Shown piece after piece: positions 10,876 through 20,208 of a stretch of DNA of 64,000 bases. Both the position numbers and the translations under genes were made by a program. Below the pieces are notes generated by a model. It had not been told where the DNA came from. It did not search any database and saw only the letters and a program-made list of their open reading frames with translations. Location of the stretch: NCBI GenBank assembly GCA_030760725.1, contig JASWHV010000016.1, forward strand, positions 13,321,084-13,385,083. The letters are read 5' to 3'. The stretch is from Neostapfia colusana (taxonomy: Eukaryota; Streptophyta; Magnoliopsida; Poales; Poaceae). How positions within the stretch are numbered: position 1 is the first letter of the stretch; every line of letters begins with the position of its first letter.

Positions 10876-11190
10876 GCTCGGGTAGGCGACGATAGCAAGG
10901 GTTCGCACTCTGCAACTCATACGCTAGCCATACACTCCCAAGCTGTAACTCACCCCCAAGCTCAGGACTCCGGCCCTGAGCAGCAAGCAATACAGCGAGC
11001 TCCATAGCTCGCCGTGGACGTAGGGTTTTACGCTCCGGCGGCCTGAACCACGTAAAACTCTATGTGTCAAGCTCTTACTAACTCGTCCATCTGCGCAAGC
11101 TCTCCGCTAGGGACTAGCCCCGCCGAAAAAAGAACCTCCGCGGGCTGCCTAGTGCAGGCCCGGGGGAAGTGTCGACTGAACACTTCGACA

Positions 11191-11210
11191 TTTGGCGCGC
11201 CAGGAAGGGG
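11191..11210 (+). other. Tat primer-binding region
   Basis: The sequence tttggcgcgccaggaagggg follows the 5' LTR end. Its position and TGG start fit a tRNA primer-binding site. I could not match it confidently to a specific plant tRNA, so primer identity is left open. The same motif adjoins LTR-C on the reverse strand (43935-43954). Confidence 0.6.
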
Positions 11211-11247
11211 GCTTTTCTCCTAGCACGACGAGTTTCCGCCGACGAAG

Positions 11248-13794
11248 ATGACCAAGCTTCCATCACCGGCGAACTCTCCCCCCTCGCCTCTGCGGCCAAC
11301 CGCGACCAGGGGGGAGTACATGTCGACACACTCGGGACGGAGTGTGTCGGTACAAGCTGGGAGCCAGCAACCGGCTCTAGCAGCGCCGACCCCGGCAATG
11401 CAGGCTCCAACCAGCATCTAGTCTTCAGTAGCGCTGGGCGTACCCAGTGGGGGTGCGCTAGCTGCAGCGAGAGCGCTACTGTACAATCCGCCCGCTGGGG
11501 ACGCGCCTCAGGCAGCGACCCGGCAGTGGATCCACGAGGTAGACCATCTCGTCGTCGCCGCCGCAAACCCTCGACTTTGGCGGGGACGACGCTCTGGCCA
11601 ACCGGTCATGTCGCTGATGCGCGCACCATTGGTTGACGAGCAGACGGCAGACTCCAGCTCTACCAGGCCCCAATCGACAGATCTGGGGACAGAGCTGGAG
11701 CGGTGTCGCCTAGGTCAAGATGCCTTGGTATACCTCGAGCAGCGCCGAGAAAGGCGCCGCTACCAAGAGGCTGACGACAGCATGACGTCGGCCTCGACCC
11801 AGCCTGAAGAGCAGACCTTCGCCACGCGATCTCTGCCCCAGGCCTACGCCGTGCAGAATATGCCACAGCCATATGTCCTGCAGATGGCGCCCCCGGCCTA
11901 TGGTGCAGCCTTTCCCATACCGGGGCATGCGGTGCTCAGTGCGAACCAAGCGTTCGCGACGCCAGAACCTGCGGCGACAGAAGCAGGGAGTGCGGCCCTC
12001 GCGCCCCACCTTCGCTTCGCAAAGTGGCAGCGCAAGTTTCGGCCACACCTGCCCGAGAAGTACGACGGCAGCGTCAACCCGGCGGAGTTCCTCCAGAAAT
12101 ACTCCACCGCCGTACTTGTCGCAGGAGGGAATGAAGCCGTCATGGCCAATTACTTCCCTGTCGCCGTGACTGGCCCAGCCCGGTCTTGGCTCATGAACCT
12201 CCCCCTGGGTTCCGTAACTTCCTGGGGAGAGCTTTGCCGGCAGTTCATAGCCAACTTCGGCAGTTCCTACACACGGCCTGGCACGGAGCTCAACCTCCAC
12301 GCCATCCAGCAACAACCTGGGGAGTCGCTGCGCTCTTTCATCCAGCGGTTCTCCCAGGTGCGGAACACCATCCCACACATTCAAAATGCTTCTGTGGTGG
12401 TGGCATTCCGGCAAGGCGTCCGAGACAAGAAGATGCTTGAGAAACTCGCGACCAGGGAGGTCCGCGATGCCTCAGAGCTCTTCAGCTTGGCGGACAAGTG
12501 TGCCAGAGCAGCCGAAGGACGGAACTGGCACTCGCAGCCGTCCTCCGAGTCAGGAGGACTGCCCGGACCTGGTCCTACTCCCTATGGAGGCAACAGGAAG
12601 ACCAAGAGCCGAGGCAGAAGCAAGATAAGATCACCGTCCGCAGCCCCAGTCGTCACTGCAGCGACGCTCAGTGGGGCTCGGGGACCGCGCCCCGACAAGA
12701 GGCAGCGAAGGTCACCGATCCCAAAAGGTAATCAAGACAATATGTGCCCCGTGCACGGCATCTGTCGCCACACTACTGCAGAGTGCCGGGAGATCCGAAG
12801 GCTCGCAGAGCGTTTCCGCAAGGGGAAGCGGCAGCGGGCTGATGCCCTACCCTTCCGTCCAAAGGAAGACGAACAGAGGGTGGATGTTCCAGACAACATC
12901 GATCACCCAGAGGAGAGCCAGGAGCCTCAGCGTGTCGTGAAGGCGGCACGCAATCATGAGGACTCCAGCTCCAGTGATAATGAGCGTCGGAAGAAGCTCT
13001 ATGTCATATACGGCGGGTCTGCCGACCCCTCGTCCCGAAGCACAGTCAAGACTCTGCGTCGAGCGGTAGCGTCGGTGGCGCCACTCCCAAGTGCTGCACT
13101 GCACCTTAAGTGGATGGGGACCCCCATCAGCTTTGACACCACCGACTGCCCCAGGAACATGGCTGGGGCCGGCCAACTACCGCTCCTGGTAGCCCCTACC
13201 ATCGCCAACGTGAGAATGTACCACGTTTTGGTAGATGGAGGAGCTGGGCTGAACCTCATCAGCCGTGCAGCTTTCCAGAAGCTGCAGGTCCCGATGGCCA
13301 AGCTCACCCCGTCGAGCCTGTTCTCAGGGGTAGGGCCGGGACAGGTCATCCCCTTCGCCAACATTAGCCTCCCGGTGACCTTCGGGGCTCCAGACAGCTA
13401 TCGGACAGAGTACATCCTGTTCGACGTAGCGGAGATAGACATCCCCTTTAACGCCATAATCGGCAGGCCAGCCCTGTACCGGTTCATGGCTGTAGCCCAC
13501 TACGGCTACCTCGTCCTGAAGATGCCAACACCGACAGGCGTCCTCAGGATTCGTGGGGACCGCACTGCTGCAGTGTCGGCCCTAGAAAAGCTCCAAGCGC
13601 TCGCAACAGCTGGGGCACCAGCCCCCGGCAATACGGAGCCGGACCAGCTCCGCCCGAGCGCACGTCACCGTGCTTCCGCCACAGCACCCCGCGTGCAACC
13701 TCTCGACGAGGGCGGCGTCCCCTTAAAGCTCGTCCAAGTCGGCGCCGAAGCTACCAAGACCACCCGGGTAGCCGGGGGCCTGGATAGCAAATAG
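11248..13794 (+). pseudogene. Tat array unit 1 gag-protease
   Basis: The frame starts at ATG 11248 (MTKLPS); element C has the same start on the reverse strand at 43898, which supports it over the internal ATG at 11608. A TAG at 11419-11421 interrupts codon 58, so the copy is broken near its N-terminus; the rest to 13794 is open. A retrotransposon gag domain lies at about residues 260-415. A zinc-knuckle-like motif of CHHC type (CPVHGICRHTTAEC) follows near residue 500. The protease, with Asp-Gly-Gly-Ala in place of the usual Asp-Ser/Thr-Gly, is near 660-780. The ORF ends in TAG at 13792-13794 and pol continues in the same frame. Confidence 0.88.
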
Positions 13795-16700
13795 GAAGGC
13801 GTGCTCGTCACCTTCCTCCGGAACAACATTGACGTGTTTGCATGGCAGCCGTCACAGATGCCGGGGATCCACAGGGAGGTGATCGAGCACCACTTGATAG
13901 TCGTCCCCGACGCCCGGCCGGTTCAACAGAAGCCCCGCAAGCAGTCCACCGAGCGGCAAAACTTCATCCGTGAAGAAGTCAAGAAGCTGCTGGACGCTGG
14001 CTTCATACGGGAGGTCCACCACCGCCGGTGGTTGGCGAACCCCGTCGTTGTCCCGAAGGCCGGCGGGAAGCTCCGGATGTGCATCGACTACACCAGTCTC
14101 AATAAGGCATGTCCCAAAGATCCATTCCCTCTCCCTAAAATAGATCAAATAGTAGACTCAACGTCAGGCTGTGATATGCTGTGCTTCCTAGACGTCTACT
14201 CGGGTTTCCATCAGATCCCCATGTCTAGGGAGGACGAGGAGCACACCTCCTTCATCACAGTAGACGGCCTTTATTGCTATGTGTCTATGCCTTACGGCCT
14301 AAAGAATGCACTCCCCACCTTCGTGCGGGCGATGCACAAAACCTTTGGGGAGTTAATAAGAGACCTAGTTGAGGTGTACATCGATGACATAGTTGTCAAG
14401 GTCAAGCAGGGTTCATCTTTGCTAGATAACCTAGCCTTAGTCTTTGACAAGTTGCGCTCTACGCGCACCAAGCTGAACCCCGATAAATGTGTGTTCGGCG
14501 TGTTATCTGGGAAACTCTTAGGGTTCCTGGTCTCGCACCGAGGGATTGAGGCCAACTCAGAGAAGATCAAGGCCATTGACTTGATGCGGCCCCCTGCCCG
14601 CGTCAAGGATGTTCAGAGACTCACGGGAAGTCTATCCGCGCTGAGTCGGTTTATACCGAGGCTAGCAGAGCGGGCACTCCCTTTCTTTAAGCTCCTGCGC
14701 AAGTCAGGCCCTTTTGCCTGGACTGACGAAGCAGAAGAGGCTTTCCAGGAGTTGAAGCGACTCCTGACGACCCTACCTATCATGGTAGCCCCTGAGCCCG
14801 GGGAGCACCTTCTGCTCTACATTGCGGCAACAACAGAAGTGGTGAGTATGGTCCTCGTCGCAGAACGGCCAGACCCCTCACCTTCGCAATCTGCCCCGGT
14901 AGCAGAAGACAGACGCCAGGAGGCCCCGCAGGGCCAAGGCGGTCTCCCGGACCCCCCGGTGGTCCAGGTCGACCTCCCGGAGGTCCAGGGCGGTCTCCCG
15001 GACCCCCAAGGTAAATCCCCGGGGGCCAATTGGGACCTCCCGGAGGTCCCTCAAGATCCCCCGGAGCTTCCGAATAATCAAGATAGCTTAAGGGCCTCCG
15101 GGTCCCAGTTCCCGGAGGCCCCCGAGGGTCCACTCACCTCCAACGGGCCAGGGCCAATGGACGAGGACCTCCCAAGCCTAAGAGAGAGGGTTCGAACCAT
15201 ACAGAGGCCTGTCTACTACATCAGCGAAGTACTTCATGATGCCAAGACAAGGTACCTAGAAGTCCACAAGCTGCTGTATGCGGTGCTCGTGGCATCCAGG
15301 AAGCTCCGCCATTACTTCCAGGCCCACCGGGTCTTGGTAGTCACCTCGTATCCGCTGAAGACAATTCTTCACAGCCCCCATGCGACTGGCAACGTTGCTA
15401 AATGGGCGGCGGAGCTGGCGGAGTTTGAGCTGGACTTCCTCCCACGCCAAGCAGTCAAGAGCCAAGCACTGGCTGACTTTGTGGCAGAGTGGACACCAAC
15501 GAAGACTGACCCAGGAGGACATGAAGGCGGTGAGCCAGAGCACCAAGCTCCGGTCTTCACCGAACCCTACTGGACACTTTTCTTCGACGGCTCCTCGCGA
15601 AAGCAGGGGACCGGTACCGGCGTACTGCTCCTCATGCCATCGGGGGAACAGTTTGGGTATATGGTGCGTCTAAATTTCAAGGCAACCAACAACATGGCGG
15701 AGTATGAAGCACTCATCTTTGGCCTGCAGACAGCCCTGTCTCTAGGCGCTCGCCAGTTCTTGGCACAGGGCGAATCCCAACTGGTCATCAAGCAAGTCAA
15801 GGGCGAATGCTCCTGCAATGACCCGCAGCTAGCTGCGTATCTGCTTCACGTGCAGATGTTGGAGAAAGAATTCCTCGCCTTGGACCTGCATCGTGTACCG
15901 CGCGCTGGTAATGCCGCAGCTGACGACCTTTCAACGAAGGCTTCCACCGGAGCCCCCGCGCCCGAAGGAGTTTTCGAGAGGACGTTGCTGCGGCCTACAG
16001 CCCGGCCCGCCGAGCCGGGCGAAGGGGGCTTGACCAGCACCTCGAAGCTGGCGGTCCCGGCGGCCCTACAACCATGGATGCCACCAAGGATCGTAAGCGT
16101 CACTGGGGACTCCGTGCAACCCAGCGCTCAAGATCCAGAAGCTCAAGTCAGACCCAATGCATGGATCACGGAGATCCGGGACTACTTGAAGGACAATATC
16201 CTTCCTGATGAACATGCAACCGCTGAACGGATTGTGCGTATGGCTAAGAGGTACGCGCTGGTGGAGGGGGATCTCTACCGGCGTGGCGCCAACCACATCC
16301 TATTGCGGTGCATAACCCTGGGGGAAGGCTGCGACTTGCTCGCTGAGATCCATGGAGGCGAATGTGGGAGTCATTCTTCCTCACGCACGCTTGTCGGTAA
16401 AGCCTTCCGACATGGCTTCTACTGGCCGACAGCTCTCCAGGATGCCGTCAAGCTGGTCGAGAGCTGCAAGGCGTGCCAGTTCCACGCCAAGCAGATCCAT
16501 ACACCGGCTCAGGCGGTACAGATGATCCCGCCCTCGTGGCCATTTGCCGTATGGGGGCTGGACATCCTAGGACCATTTCCCAGAACCGTCGGGGGATTCT
16601 GGTACCTCTATGTCGCCATCGACAAGTTCACCAAGTGGCCAGAAGCTACACCAGTTGTCACCATCCACAAACAATCCGCAGTAAAGTTCATCAAGTCTAT

Positions 16701-17397
16701 TGTCTGCCGGTTCGGGGTCCCGAACAGAATCATCACCGACAACGGGACCCAGTTCACCAGCGCAGCATTCCAAGACTACTGCGAGGACATTGGTATTCAG
16801 GTGTGCTATGCCTCTGTCGCCCACCCAAGGAGCAATGGGCAAGTTCAGAGGGCCAACGCGGAGATTCTCCGGGGCCTTAAGACTCGCACCTTCGCCAGCC
16901 TGAAGAAACATGGTGCCAACTGGGTAGATGAGCTTCCGAGCACACTATGGGCTAACCGGACATCCCAGAGCCGGGCCACCGGGGAGACACCCTTCTTCAT
17001 GGTGTATGGGGCCGAAGCTGTACTTCCCCCGGAAATCACCATGAAGTCTTACCGTGTCCGGGCTTACGACGAAGCCGCGCAGGACAACCTCCGGCGTGGA
17101 GAAATTGACCTCGTCGACGAGGTCCGATTACATGCAGCACTCCGCAACGCGCGGTACAGACAAGCGCTTCGGCGCTACCACCAGAGGTCTGTGCGTGCCC
17201 AGGAGCTGCAGGAAGGCGACCTGGTGTTGCGGCGCATACTTTCTTGTGAAGGGGCCCACAAACTCTCCCCTAGTTGGGAAGACCCCTTCTGGGTCGCGAA
17301 AGTGTGCTGCCCCGGGTGTGTGCGCCTTTCCACCGAGGATGGGGAGTTGCTACCGAACCCTTGGAACATAGAACACCTCCGTAAGTTCTACCCCTAG
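13795..17397 (+). CDS. Tat array unit 1 pol (RT, RNase H, aRNase H, integrase)
   Basis: This 1,200-codon frame follows the gag-protease TAG in phase, so expression probably needs stop readthrough; there is no ATG at its start. Counting from 13801: reverse transcriptase has YIDD at residues 193-196. A degenerate Ty3-type RNase H is split by a proline-rich insert at about 356-460. A second, archaeal-type RNase H spans about 590-715. Integrase has an HHCC zinc module near 845-900 and core residues D921 and D980. The third catalytic position (1016, codon 16846-16848) is Gln, where unit 2 and element D have Glu. In the second RNase H, Glu replaces Asp at residue 658. There is no chromodomain. The frame is intact but the integrase should be inactive. 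Confidence 0.9.
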   Translation, partial: EGVLVTFLRNNIDVFAWQPSQMPGIHREVIEHHLIVVPDARPVQQKPRKQSTERQNFIREEVKKLLDAGFIREVHHRRWLANPVVVPKAGGKLRMCIDYTSLNKACPKDPFPLPKIDQIVDSTSGCDMLCFLDVYSGFHQIPMSREDEEHTSFITVDGLYCYVSMPYGLKNALPTFVRAMHKTFGELIRDLVEVYIDDIVVKVKQGSSLLDNLALVFDKLRSTRTKLNPDKCVFGVLSGKLLGFLVSHRGIEANSEKIKAIDLMRPPARVKDVQRLTGSLSALSRFIPRLAERALPFFKLLRKSGPFAWTDEAEEAFQELKRLLTTLPIMVAPEPGEHLLLYIAATTEVVSMVLVAERPDPSPSQSAPVAEDRRQEAPQGQGGLPDPPVVQVDLPEVQGGLPDPQGKSPGANWDLPEVPQDPPELPNNQDSLRASGSQFPEAPEGPLTSNGPGPMDEDLPSLRERVRTIQRPVYYISEVLHDAKTRYLEVHKLLYAVLVASRKLRHYFQAHRVLVVTSYPLKTILHSPHATGNVAKWAAELAEFELDFLPRQAVKSQALADFVAEWTPTKTDPGGHEGGEPEHQAPVFTEPYWTLFFDGSSRKQGTGTGVLLLMPSGEQFGYMVRLNFKATNNMAEYEALIFGLQTALSLGARQFLAQGESQLVIKQVKGECSCNDPQLAAYLLHVQMLEKEFLALDLHRVPRAGNAAADDLSTKASTGAPAPEGVFERTLLRPTARPAEPGEGGLTSTSKLAVPAALQPWMPPRIVSVTGDSVQPSAQDPEAQVRPNAWITEIRDYLKDNILPDEHATAERIVRMAKRYALVEGDLYRRGANHILLRCITLGEGCDLLAEIHGGECGSHSSSRTLVGKAFRHGFYWPTALQDAVKLVESCKACQFHAKQIHTPAQAVQMIPPSWPFAVWGLDILGPFPRTVGGFWYLYVAIDKFTKWPEATPVVTIHKQSAVKFIKSIVCRFGVPNRIITDNGTQFTSAAFQDYCEDIGIQVCYASVAHPRSNGQVQRANAEILRGLKTRTFASLKKHGANWVDELPSTLWANRTSQSRATGETPFFMVYGAEAVLPPEITMKSYRVRAYDEAAQDNLRRGEIDLVDEVRLHAALRNARYRQALRRYHQRSVRAQELQEGDLVLRRILSCEGAHKLSPSWEDPFWVAKVCCPGCVRLSTEDGELLPNPWNIEHLRKFYP
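14866..15180 (+). repeat. Proline-rich repeat insert inside Tat RNase H
   Basis: About 105 residues of low-complexity sequence (repeats of the type DLPEVQGGLPD) split the Ty3-type RNase H between AERPD and RPVYYISEV. The DNA consists of imperfect ~18-30 bp repeats of gacctcccggaggtcca, themselves palindromic. The insert is also present in unit 2 (23305-23620) and, rearranged and longer in repeat content, in element D (47446-47700). Confidence 0.8.
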
Positions 17398-17558
17398 AGC
17401 AAAAATAGGACAGTACTTTCTTTTTGTAATAAACTCCACAGAGTCCAGGAGCAGCGCTCGGAGCAGCTAAGCCCCAGGGGACGGTACAGGACTACGTTCA
17501 GCTTTGCCTGGTTCCGACTCCAAGCGCGTAGAGTCTTGCTTCCCCTCTTAATGGGGCT
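17398..17558 (+). other. Tat unit 1, start of 3' untranslated region
   Basis: No gene is seen. An AATAAA lies at about 17427-17432. The segment is nearly identical to 25827-25985 of unit 2. It is cut at 17558 by the solo LTR and continues at 18682. Confidence 0.6.
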
Positions 17559-18681
17559 TGTCGAAGTGTGCGGTCGACACTTCCCCCGGGCCTGCACTGG
17601 GCAGCCCGCGGAGGTTTTTTTTGGAGGGGCTAGTCCCCAGCGGAAAGCTTGCGCAGATGGACGAGTTAGTGAGAGCTTGACATGGCGAGTTTTACGTGGT
17701 TCAGGCCGCCGGAGCGTAAAACCCTACGTCCACGGCGAGCTATGGAGCTCGCTGTATTGCTTGCTGCTCAGGGCCGGAGGCCTGAGCTTGGCGGTGAGTT
17801 ACAGCTTGAGAGTGTATGGCTAGCGTGTGAGTTGCAAAGTGCGAACCCAGGGTGCGAATGGCTAGAGTGCGAACCCCTGGTAACGTCGCCTACCCGAGCC
17901 TTTTATAGTCCAGGACTCGGGTGGCTTACAAGGGGGGCCGGGACCCGACAGGTGGTCCCGGGGAGATTGACTGATATCTACCGTATCTGCAGTTATGCCG
18001 GTAGTTGTCTCTGCCGAAGGCTTCTGAGTCTTTGTCTTGTAGCTCTGCTCATGCCGCATGCTAGTCGTAGTGGATGATGACGGCGGGGGCGGCATGGGAT
18101 GTCTTGTCGCTGCGTTTATTGGCTGGCAGGCTCTGACACTGCGCGCCAGTCTGTGATGCGACTGTGCGCAACGGCACCTGACAGAGGCGTGCTCCGCGTC
18201 TCCACGTCTTGGGAAGGCGTGGGCCTTGAATACCTTGTACGGGCAAGGTTTGGGGCGTCTTTACGCCCGCTGCCTATTGCTCGGGGTCAGGCAGCGCCGT
18301 TCTGCTGGCCACGTGGCGAGCCCGGAGCCCTCCTCAGAAGAGAGGGGGGGCCGGCCCCGCGGGACACGTGGAGCCTTCGGACCTCTCCCCGCGGAGGGGG
18401 AGGTTCGGATTCTGTTGGCCACGTGGCGAGCCCGGAGCTCCTCTCTGAGGAGGGGGAGGTCCGGCCTCTCTGGACACGCGGCACCTTCGGACCTCTCTCC
18501 CGCGGAGGGGGAGGTCCGGCTTCTGTATGCCACGTGGTGGGCCCGGAGCTCTCCTCTGAGGAGAGGGAGGTCCGGCCCCGCTGGACACGTGGCGCCTTCG
18601 GAGCTCTCCCTGCGAAGAAGGGCGAGATCCTTAGGCATTTTCCCCTGTGCGCGGGGGTACCCCATATCGAGGGTACCGACA
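17559..18681 (-). mobile_element. Solo Tat LTR inserted in array unit 1
   Basis: On the plus strand it begins TGTCGAAGTG and ends GGTACCGACA, so it is a Tat LTR in reverse orientation (1,123 bp; TATA at 17900-17907). Unit 2 shows the empty site: aatggggcggg at 25979-25989. Here the LTR is flanked by gggct (17554-17558) and gggcg (18682-18686), a 5-bp duplication with one later mismatch. There is no internal region, so it is a solo LTR left after LTR-LTR recombination. It is the youngest insertion on the deepest path. Confidence 0.9.
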
Positions 18682-19358
18682 GGGCGGGCCGTGGCCTCCA
18701 TGTTTAGCCTGCCTTCCTCCTGTGGAAAGTTGTGCGAAAAGAAATCTGCTCTATTTTGCTCTTTCCTCGTACTCATTTAAATTGTGTATTAGGTTTTTTA
18801 ACCACCCTTACAGTGCATGGATGCCATGTGCTCAGCTCCCTCTCCATACAGTCCCCAAGCACCAAGCATATGGTTAGGGGCTATAAGTCAAATAAGACTA
18901 TGAGATAAGGGAGGGTGAGCCCCCAAGGAGAATTACGTTTCCTCTACCTGTGTGCAGGGCCTCCAGGCTATGGTGACAGCGACTGCATAAACCGGGGGGA
19001 AAGGAGCTATCAGCAGCACCGGCCCAGGACTGGAAGCACCGGGCCCCGCCCCTTCAGCAGGGGCGAGGCCCGAAGGCCCCACGTGTCCAGTGGGTCCGGA
19101 GCTCTCGCCTCCCCTGAGGAGGGCTCCGGGCTCACCACGTGGCAGGCGGAAACCGGACCTCCCCCCTTGGTGGGAGGGCTCCGAAAGCCCTACGTGTCCA
19201 ACATGGCCGGAGCCCCCGCCTCTTAAGGAGGGGGTCCGGACCCGCCACGTGGCAGGCAGATCTGGAGCTCCCCAAAGGGCGGGATCCGGAGACCCCCGGG
19301 GGCCCCTAACACGGTTAGGACACAGGGAGGGTGTCTATGCAGAGCTCCGAGATTGAAG

Positions 19359-19523
19359 ATGGCCTCTGAGTACCTTGCGGAGCTAAGGACTCAGTCAGGC
19401 AAAGCCGAGAAGGAGCATCACAGACGCAAATATCTTAAAGTGTCAAACTATGCGAGGCTCCATGAGCTGGACTACAGACTCGATAAAAAGAAAGAAACAA
19501 GTCCCAAGGGTCTCCTGACATGA
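19359..19523 (+). CDS. Hypothetical small charged ORF in Tat 3' region
   Basis: Fifty-four codons starting MASEYLAELR and rich in Lys, Glu and Arg could form a short coiled coil. Unit 2 keeps the same frame (26658-26903) with few substitutions and extends it because the TGA here is CGA there. I do not recognise a family. It could be a chance frame in a conserved transcript region or a remnant of a larger gene. Confidence 0.3.
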   Translation: MASEYLAELRTQSGKAEKEHHRRKYLKVSNYARLHELDYRLDKKKETSPKGLLT

Positions 19524-19619
19524 CCAGAATCCAGAAGTTACAAGAACAGCCGCATCACCAGGCTTCAGCCCTGGCAGGACTCTCTCGCTCTATGACCCAA
19601 GCTCAGGAATCGCCTCCCT

Positions 19620-19930
19620 CACCACCGGCGCAAAAGCCGGTGACGCCAAGGGAGCACATGAGGCCCCCTCCGCAGTATTCAGCGGTCTTCCTGGAGACTC
19701 TGCCATCTGGGATCCTCCATGGTGCATCGGCGGCTTCCTTCTCCTGAAGTTCCTTCATCATCGGCGCAAAAGCCGGTGTCGTCAAGGGTGCCCCTGGAGC
19801 CTCCTTCCCTCATCACCTGCGCAAAAGCTGGTGTCATCAAGGGTGCTCCTGAGGCCCCCCCTCCGCAGCTTCAGCGGTCTTCTCGGAGACTCTGCCGCCT
19901 GGGATTCTCCTCGGTGCTTCAGCGGTTTCT
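19620..19930 (+). repeat. Imperfect hairpin repeats in Tat 3' region
   Basis: Three imperfect units each contain a hairpin of the form caccggcgcaaaagccggtg followed by a shared stretch (tcatcaagggtgc...). Two longer flanking blocks (ctccgcag...agcggtctt...gagactctgcc) also recur. Unit 2 has the same repeats at about 26885-27200. The repeats are read in the antisense ORF as well. Confidence 0.6.
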
Positions 19931-20150
19931 TTGAAGACTCCATCACCTGGGAAGGGACGCAACGCCAAGGAGCTTTCTGCCTGCCGTCGCCAAGGAAGTG
20001 CTCCGTCGGGAGGACAAACCAGAGACCCCTTGGTGGCGCCACCCTCAGAGGCAGGGCAGGCAGGCTCCCTGAGTCCCAGGCTTGGTGCAGACGCCATCGC
20101 TGGAAGGAACTGAGAGCGATTCTCCCCCCATAAGGCGGGTTAAGAGCCAT
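19782..20150 (-). CDS. Antisense ORF of Tat array unit 1, unknown function
   Basis: Reading from ATG 20150-20148 (tctcccATGGC, a good start context), 122 codons begin MALNPPYGGR. A TATA element (TTATAAG, 20201-20208 reverse strand) lies about 55 bp upstream. The position relative to the 3' LTR equals that of the Transposase_28-like ORF in element B, and the upstream DNA is homologous, but the protein is unlike B's. The product is basic and Pro/Arg-rich with no domain I recognise. In unit 2 the same ORF frameshifts after about 95 residues through an extra C in a C-run. It may be a replaced or collapsed cargo gene. Confidence 0.4.
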   Translation of the reverse strand: MALNPPYGGRIALSSFQRWRLHQAWDSGSLPALPLRVAPPRGLWFVLPTEHFLGDGRQKAPWRCVPSQVMESSKKPLKHRGESQAAESPRRPLKLRRGGLRSTLDDTSFCAGDEGRRLQGHP

Positions 20151-20200
20151 GGGAGAAGACAAGACTGCAGAGATTCGAGGGAGGCGCAGGGGCTGGAAGC

Positions 20201-20208
20201 CTTATAAG
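20201..20208 (-). promoter_or_regulatory. Antisense TATA box in Tat unit 1
   Basis: CTTATAAG is a perfect palindrome located about 55 bp upstream of the antisense ATG at 20150. It is conserved in unit 2 at 27472-27479. An antisense transcription start near 20175 is inferred. Confidence 0.4.

Larger units (their letters stand above)
10094..11190 (+). repeat. Tat array LTR A1 (1,097 bp)
   Basis: It starts TGTCGGTACC and ends CACTTCGACA. GC-rich tandem units with perfect palindromes such as ctctcctcagaggagag occupy about 10190-10480 and carry CACGTG at 10239, 10405 and 10459. The TATA box TATAAAAG is at 10868-10875. It is followed after 2 nt by the primer-binding region of unit 1. Confidence 0.93.

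Noticed and set aside
11169..11636. A 155-codon frame at the start of unit 1 as the gag N-terminus.
   Set aside because: The gag frame conserved with element C starts at ATG 11248 in a different phase; this frame begins inside the LTR.
10094..18681. An LTR element with inverted terminal LTRs (plus LTR on the left, minus LTR on the right).
   Set aside because: Unit 2 contains the empty site and the right LTR has its own 5-bp duplication, so it is a later solo LTR insertion.
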